Positions 1-4,889 of a DNA stretch of 5,796 bases are shown here, one piece after another. Both the position numbers and the translations under genes were made by a program. The notes under the pieces are model-generated. The model was not told the DNA's origin and did not search any database. It saw only the letters and a program-made list of their open reading frames with translations. The stretch spans positions 1 through 5,796 of the forward strand of contig CAYYNP010000453.1 in assembly GCA_964472545.1 (NCBI GenBank), written 5' to 3'. Positions within the stretch are counted from its first letter, which is position 1. Every line of letters starts with the position of its first letter. Source of the stretch: CAYYNP01 sp964472545 (lineage in GTDB: Bacteria > Planctomycetota > Planctomycetia > Pirellulales > Thermoguttaceae).

Positions 1-415
1 ACTGTTGCTTAGCTGGACCACGGTTTTGTGCCAAACCCGTTGAAACAAAACAGTGGTACTCTGAGTATACGCTGGCCTCAATCAAGATATAGGTGGGAAT
101 GTCCCGATCTACCGCGGACTCGTATTCTCTCTTCGTGACGCTCTCATAGCGCTCGAAGAACGTGGGCGGTGGCTTCTTGTCATCGCCGCTTGCTGCTGAT
201 CCATATCTGCCGCCAATGATCAGAACGAAGATGTCGGCGCCGGCTGCTTCCCGGTAGCAAGATTCGTCCAACGGGGCCTCAGGCGAATATGCGATGTCGC
301 CCTTTTCGGACAACACAGAATCAAAGCCCAGAGACTCGATGAAACTGTCGAGTGACGACCGGATATGCTTCAGGTCGTAGTAGGTCGAACTGACGAAGAC
401 GCGTGGTCGTGCCAT
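1..415 (-). CDS. DUF4062 domain-containing protein, N-terminal part (truncated by window edge)
   Basis: Reading the minus strand from the ATG at 415-413 gives an open frame of 138 codons that runs off the left edge without a stop. The protein begins MARPRVFVSSTYYDLKHIRS, the hallmark opening of the DUF4062 family (a beta strand, then the SST motif, then a helix). Around residues 60-75 it has ADIFVLIIGGRYGS, the second conserved strand and glycine-rich turn. Around residues 96-122 it has KREYESAVDRDIPTYILIE followed by SEYHCF, which matches the usual later part of this domain. No signal peptide is visible, so it is probably cytoplasmic. The family's biochemical function is not established; the domain occurs alone or at the front of larger NACHT/STAND-type and TPR proteins, some linked to defence. 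No clear Shine-Dalgarno site precedes the ATG; an in-frame GTG lies three codons upstream. GC is about 54% by hand count, against 72-75% on two sampled kbl lines, which hints at separate acquisition. The full domain architecture cannot be seen. Confidence 0.85.
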   Translation of the reverse strand, partial: MARPRVFVSSTYYDLKHIRSSLDSFIESLGFDSVLSEKGDIAYSPEAPLDESCYREAAGADIFVLIIGGRYGSAASGDDKKPPPTFFERYESVTKREYESAVDRDIPTYILIEASVYSEYHCFVSTGLAQNRGPAKQQ

Positions 416-513
416 TGGAGTCCACCCAAAGTGATATCTGCGAGTTGACGCCTTGATTCACCCTGCCAATCATCGTACCTGACACGAGAACCGGTTGCCA
501 GCGTTTTGGGAAG

Positions 514-545
514 CTTCTGCGGACACTTCTGGGGACACCATACCT
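514..545. repeat. 12-nt tandem duplication running into a REP-like GGGGACACCATAC segment
   Basis: CTTCTGCGGACA (514-525) is followed directly by CTTCTGGGGACA (526-537), two copies differing at one base. The second copy continues into CCATACCTC, giving GGGGACACCATAC at 531-543. The duplication is seen directly. From memory, GGGGACACCATACTTA-like strings recur at ends of REP elements associated with IS200-like (TnpA-REP) transposases, so this may be a decayed end. No transposase and no opposing end are visible here. Confidence 0.45.
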
Positions 546-588
546 CTTCGCGGTGGATCGCGTGAAGATGTCACGAAGGGGATAGACG

Positions 589-610
589 ACTTCTCTAGGT
601 CAAGAGAAGT
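589..610. repeat. Perfect 8-bp inverted repeat upstream of kbl
   Basis: ACTTCTCT (589-596) and AGAGAAGT (603-610) are exact reverse complements separated by six bases (AGGTCA). It is not followed by a T run, so an intrinsic terminator is unlikely. It sits about 117 bp before the kbl start, where an operator or a leader-RNA hairpin would be possible. Its function is unknown. Confidence 0.5.
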
Positions 611-658
611 GTTGCCTACTGGCTTCGCGCTCGGACGAACGCTCCCCCTAGACTTCCC

Positions 659-691
659 CGGCGGTCTGTGATACCAAACACGCGACCGCCG
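659..691. repeat. Perfect 8-bp inverted repeat just before kbl
   Basis: CGGCGGTC (659-666) pairs exactly with GACCGCCG (684-691). Inside it GTG (668-670) can pair with CAC (679-681), leaving an 8-base loop, so the RNA could form a long GC-rich hairpin. It ends 35 bases before the kbl ATG. It could be a leader structure affecting kbl expression or a dispersed repeat; nothing in the sequence decides between these. Confidence 0.5.
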
Positions 692-713
692 TTAGTCAAA
701 TGCCCCCGCCAGC

Positions 714-719
714 AGAGGA
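714..719 (+). promoter_or_regulatory. Ribosome binding site of kbl
   Basis: AGAGGA lies 7 nt before the ATG at 727. The alternative in-frame ATG at 700 has no purine-rich site before it and would add nine residues (MPPPAEETT) not expected in Kbl proteins. The site therefore favours the start at 727. Confidence 0.7.
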
Positions 720-726
720 AACCACC

Positions 727-1911
727 ATGTTCGGTTCCATGAAGGACCACCTTGCCGCCGAGTTGCAGCAGATCCGTGATGCCGGGCTGTTCAAGGGCGA
801 GCGGATTATCACCGGCCCGCAACGGGCAAGGGTTGGCGTGCTGGAACACGAGCCGGTACTGAACCTCTGTGCCAATAACTACTTAGGACTGGCCGACCAT
901 CCGGACGTGATCGCCGCCGCCCGCGACGCGCTAGACAACTGGGGCTACGGGCTGGCCAGCGTGCGGTTCATCTGTGGTACGCAGCAAATCCACAAGCAGC
1001 TCGAGGCCGCCGTCAGCCGGTTTCTGGACACCGAAGACACGATCCTCTATTCCTCGTGCTTCGACGCCAACGGCGGGCTGTTCGAGACGCTCTTCGGGCC
1101 CGACGACGCGATCCTCTCCGACGAGCTCAACCACGCCAGCATCATCGACGGCGTGCGGCTTTGCAAAGCCCGGCGATTCCGCTATCGCAACAACGACATG
1201 GCCGATCTCAAGGCCCAACTCGAACAGGCCGCCGACGCCCGATTCCGGATCATCGCCACCGACGGCGTCTTTTCGATGGACGGGATCATCGCCGATCTGC
1301 CGGGCGTTTGCGATCTGGCCGACGAGCACGACGCGCTGGTGATGGTCGACGACTCCCACGCCGTCGGGTTCATGGGCCCCGGCGGACGCGGCACGCCGGA
1401 GCACCACGGTGTGATGGACCGGATCGACGTGATCACCGGCACACTCGGCAAGGCGCTCGGCGGTGCCAGCGGCGGCTACACCAGCGGGCGGAAGGAGATC
1501 ATCGACCTGCTGCGGCAGCGGAGCCGGCCGTATCTGTTCTCCAATACGGTGGCCCCGTCGATCGTGGGGGCGTCGCTCAAAACGCTCGAATTGCTCAGTG
1601 AGTCAACCGAGCTGCGCGACCGGCTCGAGGAGAACACGCGGCTCTTCCGCCAGGGCATCACCGAACGCGGCTTCAACATCGTGCCCGGCGAGCACCCCAT
1701 CGTGCCGATCATGCTCGGCGACGCCGTGCTGGCCGGCCGCATGGCCGAGGCGATGCTCGAGCGTGGCATCTACGTGGTCGGCTTCTCGTATCCGGTGGTG
1801 CCCAAGGGCAAAGCCCGCATCCGCGTACAGGTCTCCGCCGCCCACAGCCGCGAGGACCTGGAGTTCGCCATGGAGGCGTTTTCCGCAGTGAAGGGGGAGT
1901 TGGGGATTTAG
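727..1911 (+). CDS. kbl: 2-amino-3-ketobutyrate CoA ligase (glycine C-acetyltransferase)
   Basis: This PLP enzyme of the alpha-oxoamine synthase family cleaves 2-amino-3-ketobutyrate with CoA to glycine and acetyl-CoA, the second step of threonine catabolism via threonine dehydrogenase. It is cytoplasmic. The 394-residue product is close to E. coli Kbl (398) and similar over its whole length: CANNYLGLA near residue 48, SSCFDANGG at 109-117 (PLP phosphate region), NHASIIDG with H136 stacking on PLP, VDDSHAVGF with D208 and H211, and TGTLGKALGG with the Schiff-base lysine K242. The tail keeps FSYPVVPKGKARIRVQVSAAH. All catalytic positions recalled for E. coli (H138, D210, H213, K244) are present with an offset of two. 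The start at 727 is chosen for its Shine-Dalgarno site and the fit to family length. The usual partner tdh is not adjacent; the next gene is 252 bp away. The related enzymes BioF and HemA are less likely given the near-continuous match to Kbl. Confidence 0.97.
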   Translation: MFGSMKDHLAAELQQIRDAGLFKGERIITGPQRARVGVLEHEPVLNLCANNYLGLADHPDVIAAARDALDNWGYGLASVRFICGTQQIHKQLEAAVSRFLDTEDTILYSSCFDANGGLFETLFGPDDAILSDELNHASIIDGVRLCKARRFRYRNNDMADLKAQLEQAADARFRIIATDGVFSMDGIIADLPGVCDLADEHDALVMVDDSHAVGFMGPGGRGTPEHHGVMDRIDVITGTLGKALGGASGGYTSGRKEIIDLLRQRSRPYLFSNTVAPSIVGASLKTLELLSESTELRDRLEENTRLFRQGITERGFNIVPGEHPIVPIMLGDAVLAGRMAEAMLERGIYVVGFSYPVVPKGKARIRVQVSAAHSREDLEFAMEAFSAVKGELGI

Positions 1912-1919
1912 CACAAAGC

Positions 1920-1936
1920 CGCGACCGGTGGTCGCG
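1920..1936. repeat. Short hairpin 8 bp after kbl stop
   Basis: CGCGACC (1920-1926) and GGTCGCG (1930-1936) are exact reverse complements around a 3-base loop GGT. It starts 8 nt past the kbl stop codon. There is no T tail, so it is not a classic intrinsic terminator, but it could protect the mRNA 3' end or be part of the repeat cluster that follows. Confidence 0.5.
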
Positions 1937-1981
1937 CCGGGCGAAACGATCGAGTCGCAATCCTCAAACCGCGACGGGTGG

Positions 1982-2008
1982 CCGGGGCAAAGCGCAGCGG
2001 TGCCCCGG
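1982..2008. repeat. 8-bp inverted repeat, first half of a compound palindromic repeat
   Basis: CCGGGGCA (1982-1989) pairs exactly with TGCCCCGG (2001-2008) around an 11-base loop. It lies nine bases before a stronger palindrome at 2018-2047. I infer that both belong to one dispersed intergenic repeat unit, as the pairing is tight and the surroundings are non-coding. Confidence 0.55.
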
Positions 2009-2017
2009 AGCATTGTT

Positions 2018-2047
2018 CTCGTTCCCAAACCGGAGTTTGGGAACGAG
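2018..2047. repeat. 13-bp perfect palindrome with tetraloop (dispersed repeat)
   Basis: CTCGTTCCCAAAC (2018-2030) and GTTTGGGAACGAG (2035-2047) are exact reverse complements around the 4-base loop CGGA, the strongest hairpin in the window. GTTCCCAA...TTGGGAAC palindromes are, from memory, common dispersed intergenic repeats in planctomycetes, cyanobacteria and others. After it come AGTCGG and further GC-rich text rather than a T run, so it is not an ordinary intrinsic terminator, although it lies between two same-strand genes and could end or attenuate kbl transcripts. Confidence 0.75.
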
Positions 2048-2101
2048 TCGGATGCCGGGCGCCGGATACCGGGCGATGTAAGCCCCGCTTGACCGCCCCA
2101 C

Positions 2102-2135
2102 GGTGACGGGGGACAATATGGGTCTGATTGTCACC
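2102..2135. repeat. Alternative overlapping stems in the sugar kinase leader
   Basis: GTCACC at 2130-2135 can pair with GGTGAC at 2102-2107. Overlapping this, ATTGTC at 2127-2132 can pair with GACAAT at 2112-2117. The two 6-bp stems share bases and so exclude each other. They end 28 bases before the GTG start at 2164. The layout would suit an attenuator or operator, but such short stems can also arise by chance. Confidence 0.25.
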
Positions 2136-2149
2136 CGCGAGAACTCGAC

Positions 2150-2155
2150 AAAGGA
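2150..2155 (+). promoter_or_regulatory. Ribosome binding site of the FGGY kinase
   Basis: AAAGGA sits 8 nt before the GTG at 2164. No in-frame ATG gives a full-length product: the N-terminal phosphate-binding strand of the kinase begins only about 13 codons after this GTG. The site supports GTG as the true start. Confidence 0.65.
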
Positions 2156-2163
2156 CTTAAGCC

Positions 2164-3696
2164 GTGGCCGAATCGCTCCGTTGTGTCAAACCCGAAAGCG
2201 TCATCACCGGCTGGGACTTCAGCACCGGGGCGGTGAAATGCCTGGCATTCGATCTCGACGGCCAGACGCTGGCCGAGGTCCGGCTGCCGACCGATCTGTG
2301 GACCGAAGGCGGCGTCTCGGAGTTGAACCTGCTGCAACTTGAAGGCCAGGCCCGATGCAGCACCCGGGGTATCGCGGCCGAGTTGCGGCGGTTGGGTCGG
2401 CTCGACGATTGGATCGCCGGCGGCATCTCGGCCACCCATCACACGGCCGGACGCATCGACGCCAACTGCATCCAAGTTCGCCGGGCAATCTGCTGGAACG
2501 ATCAGACGCTGGCCGAATACAACGAACTGGGCCTAAAACGTCTCGGCGGGCAGCAGCGCGTCCGTGAGTTGATCAACGGCCCCTGGGCGATCCGCTACAG
2601 CCTCAGCCACCTGGTCAAAGACGAGGCCACGCTGCCCGAAGACCAATGGTGGGCCACTCGGCGGATCCTGCCGCACGGCCCGCTGGCCGCCGGCTTCCTC
2701 ACGGGCAACTTCGACGTGACCAGCGTGTCGGCCGCGGCGTCGACCGGCATGATGGACCTGGCCGGGCGCCAATGGTGCCGCGAGATGCTCGACGCCGTCG
2801 AGCGGCCGGAATATCGCGAGATGATCTGGCAGCAGTTGCCCGAGATCGTCGATCACTTCGAGCCGGTCGGCCCGCTCTCGGCAAACCTGGCCGACGAGGC
2901 GGGCATCGACCCGGGCAAGCGGCCGTTGGTCTTCCCGAACTCCGACGACCAACAGGCCGGCTTGGTCGGCGGCGGGGCGACCGAGCCTGGGCACGTCGCG
3001 GTGATCTTGGGCAATTCGGCGGTGGTCAACTCGGCCTCCGACGAAATCCCCGACACCGACGACCTCGACGTGATGCGGTTGAACTGGGGCCCGTATCTGT
3101 GGATGCGGTGCTACAGCAACGGGGCCCAGTTCCTCGACCGGGTCGTCGGGGCCGATCCCGACTGGAACGCCCTGGAGGCCGCCGCCCGCGAGTGTGGCCC
3201 CGGCGCCGGCGGCACGTCGCTGTTGCCGTTCATCCTCTCGGAGCCGTCATTGGGCGTCGCCCAGCCGCGCTACGAGTGGTTCCCGTCGGAGCCTTCCGCG
3301 CCGGGCGTGCGGTATCGTGCGGCCCTCGAGGCGTTGGCCTATCTCGTCGCCCTCGGCGTCGCCGAGCACGAGAGGGGCGGCCAGCAGATCAGCCGCATCA
3401 CCGTCTCCGGCGGCATCGCCCGTAGCGACCTGATGTGCGAGATCCTCGCCAGCGTACTCGGGCGTCCACTTCAGCGCCTGCAATCGTCCGAAGGCCCTGC
3501 GCTCGGCGCTGCTGTCACGGCCTTGGCCGCCGTGGAGACCAATCTCCGCTGCCAGCAGGGCGTCGAGGCCCCGTTCACCGTGGCCGACGCGGTCGGCGTG
3601 TTGGTCAAGATGCGCGATTCGGTCGAGCCGGATGGGGAGTTGACGGCTCACTATGCCGAAGGTCTCGCCCGGTTCAAGGCGAAGCTGGAAGCGTAG
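2164..3696 (+). CDS. FGGY-family carbohydrate kinase
   Basis: A 510-residue cytoplasmic kinase that should phosphorylate a sugar or polyol with ATP. The two actin-like FGGY halves are recognisable. VITGWDFSTGAVKCLAFD (residues 13-30, with D18, T21, K25) is the N-terminal phosphate-binding hairpin. GGISATHH (86-93) followed by ICWNDQT (W111-N112-D113) matches the xylulokinase-type GLSGQMHG...WND substrate region. PNSDDQQAGLVGGG contains D262, aligned with the catalytic aspartate of XylB (GDNAAGAVG). VAVILGNSAVV is the C-terminal phosphate loop, and VSGGIARSDLMCEILASVLGRPL (414-436) followed by GPALGAAVTA is the adenosine-binding end. The start is GTG with a good ribosome binding site. Length is slightly above XylB (484). 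The replaced residues in the substrate loop (ATHHTAGR for the usual GQMHG) mean the sugar cannot be named. No sugar isomerase, transporter or regulator lies next to it; it appears to be transcribed on its own. Confidence 0.9.
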   Translation: MAESLRCVKPESVITGWDFSTGAVKCLAFDLDGQTLAEVRLPTDLWTEGGVSELNLLQLEGQARCSTRGIAAELRRLGRLDDWIAGGISATHHTAGRIDANCIQVRRAICWNDQTLAEYNELGLKRLGGQQRVRELINGPWAIRYSLSHLVKDEATLPEDQWWATRRILPHGPLAAGFLTGNFDVTSVSAAASTGMMDLAGRQWCREMLDAVERPEYREMIWQQLPEIVDHFEPVGPLSANLADEAGIDPGKRPLVFPNSDDQQAGLVGGGATEPGHVAVILGNSAVVNSASDEIPDTDDLDVMRLNWGPYLWMRCYSNGAQFLDRVVGADPDWNALEAAARECGPGAGGTSLLPFILSEPSLGVAQPRYEWFPSEPSAPGVRYRAALEALAYLVALGVAEHERGGQQISRITVSGGIARSDLMCEILASVLGRPLQRLQSSEGPALGAAVTALAAVETNLRCQQGVEAPFTVADAVGVLVKMRDSVEPDGELTAHYAEGLARFKAKLEA

Positions 3697-3713
3697 GGTG
3701 CATGCAACGCACC
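3697..3713. repeat. Short hairpin at the kinase stop codon
   Basis: GGTGC (3697-3701) pairs with GCACC (3709-3713) around a 7-base loop, starting immediately after the TAG at 3694-3696. The T run of an intrinsic terminator is missing. It may be a 3'-end structure or a small dispersed repeat. Confidence 0.35.
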
Positions 3714-3762
3714 AGTCGCCCGCATCGTGGCACATCATGGCGGTCGGGGTCTGTATCAACTG

Positions 3763-3792
3763 AACCACAGAGAGCACCGAGGGCACAGAGGA
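3763..3792. repeat. CACAGAG-type short tandem repeat
   Basis: Starting at 3766 there are three consecutive 9-nt units, CACAGAGAG, CACCGAGGG and CACAGAGGA, preceded by AAC. This AACCACAGAG...CACAGAGG pattern is, from memory, a widespread intergenic repeat in planctomycetes and other environmental bacteria. It lies in the non-coding spacer before the exported-protein genes, and no coding sense is apparent. Confidence 0.6.
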
Positions 3793-3878
3793 TCGCAACT
3801 CGAATCGACGGCATGGCGTCTGTTTGACCGTCCGTCCGGTTGCGGGTAGGGTGAACCTGTCGGTTTCTACGAGGACGG

Positions 3879-3893
3879 ATCGAAACGTTCGAT
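3879..3893. repeat. Small inverted repeat upstream of the exported-protein pair
   Basis: ATCGAA (3879-3884) and TTCGAT (3888-3893) are exact reverse complements separated by ACG, centred 41 bp before the ATG at 3927. Position and near-symmetry would suit a repressor site or leader hairpin for the two-gene unit, but a 6-bp match may be chance. Confidence 0.3.
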
Positions 3894-3926
3894 TCGCCCT
3901 GACTTCAACAGGGATCGGAGAGCCCA

Positions 3927-4889
3927 ATGCCGCGATTCAGTTTCTCTCTGGCGAGTCACTCGATGCTCGTGGCCGGTGTGCTGTTGGCGTTTGCGATAAC
4001 GGCTTCGACCACCTCGGCAGCCGGCGAGGCCGACCAATGGGTCGAGAAACTCAAGACGGACAAGCCGTCCGAGTGGCGTATGGCCCAGGCCTATCTGGCA
4101 CACATGGGGCCGGCCGCGCTTGCGGAACTTGAGGAACTTGCCGACGGCGCCAGCCGGCGGATCCGGCAACGTCTGCGCGAAGTGGTCGCCCTAATGATGG
4201 CGAAGAGCATTCAGCGGGCAGAGCTTGAAGAGTATCCCAGGCTAACGGCCATCTGCGCAAAGAAGTTCCATCGGGCGGACAAGCTTGGTAGGCGGCTTAG
4301 CGGTCTCAGCTACAAGGCCGTGACGTCGGAGAGAGTCGTGCTAACGAGCTTTGAACTGGCGGAGTTGGGCGGCTTGGGCGTTCCCGCCTTCGTGAAACTC
4401 ACTGAAGATGACTCTCCCCAGAGTCGATTCTACGGGGGCACGGGCCTTAGGGTTGTTGACGCCACGAGCCAACTGCCGATACTGCTGCGTCTGACGAAGG
4501 ACGAGGGAATAGTCTACCAGCTTCATGGTGACTACGAATCGCACCTTCCAATCGGCCAGCGGATTCTGCCCACTTACGAGGACATGTTAGCGGCGAAGGA
4601 GGATGTGGTGAGGGAAGGGCAGGGCTACCTGCGTCAGTTGTGGTGGTATCACGAGGGTACCCCACAGCAAGTGCCGCGCGTAGATCGGAAGGACGGGATA
4701 TCGACGTGGGATGATTTCTGGCGAGAAGCCAAGCCGCTCATGGAGGCTGCTTGGGATTCCGAAACACAGGAGGTGAAGCCGGAACCCCCTGTATCGCCTC
4801 CAGCGGCGCCCAAGACACCGCCCGGGCCGACTTCCTCCAGCGGAACTCCATTGTCCCATTGTTCAACTCCAACGTGGAGGCACACATGA
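3927..4889 (+). CDS. Predicted exported protein with HEAT-like helices and Pro/Ser/Thr-rich tail
   Basis: No characterised family is recognised. The 320-residue product begins with a signal peptide: R3 in the n-region, hydrophobic residues 13-26 (MLVAGVLLAFAITA), and a likely signal peptidase I cut after A31 or A32 (TSA/SAA). I see no lipobox cysteine. Residues about 47-90 (PSEWRMAQAYLAHMGPAALAEL onward) and about 143-195 (ELAELGGLGVPAFVKL onward) resemble HEAT-type helical pairs, which usually bind other proteins. From residue 282 the chain turns into a Pro/Ser/Thr-rich, low-complexity tail of 39 residues. A GGAGAG site lies 4 nt before the start. The stop TGA overlaps the next gene's ATG as ATGA, so the two are probably co-translated. 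GC is about 53-62% on sampled lines, lower than in kbl. Function is unknown; a secreted or periplasmic interaction role is inference only. Confidence 0.75.
   Translation: MPRFSFSLASHSMLVAGVLLAFAITASTTSAAGEADQWVEKLKTDKPSEWRMAQAYLAHMGPAALAELEELADGASRRIRQRLREVVALMMAKSIQRAELEEYPRLTAICAKKFHRADKLGRRLSGLSYKAVTSERVVLTSFELAELGGLGVPAFVKLTEDDSPQSRFYGGTGLRVVDATSQLPILLRLTKDEGIVYQLHGDYESHLPIGQRILPTYEDMLAAKEDVVREGQGYLRQLWWYHEGTPQQVPRVDRKDGISTWDDFWREAKPLMEAAWDSETQEVKPEPPVSPPAAPKTPPGPTSSSGTPLSHCSTPTWRHT
4876..4880 (+). promoter_or_regulatory. Ribosome binding site of the second exported-protein gene
   Basis: GGAGG lies 5 nt before the ATG at 4886, a near-perfect Shine-Dalgarno sequence inside the end of the preceding gene. 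It decides the start: the same frame is open upstream to an ATG at 4751, but that start would give a 45-residue extension in front of a good signal peptide. Confidence 0.8.

Larger units (their letters stand above)
416..726. other. Divergent intergenic region without a gene
   Basis: This 311-bp stretch separates the minus-strand DUF4062 gene from plus-strand kbl, so it should hold both promoters. I find no convincing -35/-10 pair in either direction and no RNA gene. It contains a 12-nt tandem duplication (514-537) running into a REP-like segment, and two perfect 8-bp inverted repeats (589-610 and 659-691), described separately. Confidence 0.7.

Noticed and set aside
700..726. Upstream ATG as the kbl start
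   Set aside because: It has no ribosome binding site, whereas the ATG at 727 has AGAGGA at good spacing and fits the family's N-terminus and length.
416..726. tRNA or other RNA gene in the divergent spacer
   Set aside because: No cloverleaf, T-loop GTTCRANNC motif or conserved RNA signature could be found on either strand; only isolated dyads are present.
931..1407. Long minus-strand open frame of 158 codons inside kbl, and similar frames at 1603-2028 and 2533-2994
   Set aside because: They lie opposite clear, conserved kbl and FGGY kinase coding sequence; high GC removes stop codons from the shadow frames. Their products have no recognisable domains.
1912..2163. CRISPR array or riboswitch in the hairpin-rich spacer
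   Set aside because: The inverted repeats differ from one another and are not regularly spaced direct repeats; no known riboswitch core is recognisable.
2103..2342. Small plus-strand frame with an ATG at 2118 before the kinase, as a possible leader peptide
   Set aside because: No Shine-Dalgarno site, and most of it overlaps the kinase in a shadow frame with Arg-rich, unstructured sequence.
2646..3425. Plus-strand 259-codon frame inside the sugar kinase
   Set aside because: Arg/Pro/Gly-rich shadow translation of the kinase in another frame; no motif and no ribosome binding site context.
3435..3827. Plus-strand 130-codon frame running out of the kinase into the spacer
   Set aside because: It begins within conserved kinase sequence in another frame and reads through the dispersed repeat.
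3247..3927. Minus-strand 226-codon frame spanning the kinase end and the following spacer
   Set aside because: More than half is antisense to conserved kinase motifs and the rest crosses the CACAGAG repeat; the translation shows no domain.
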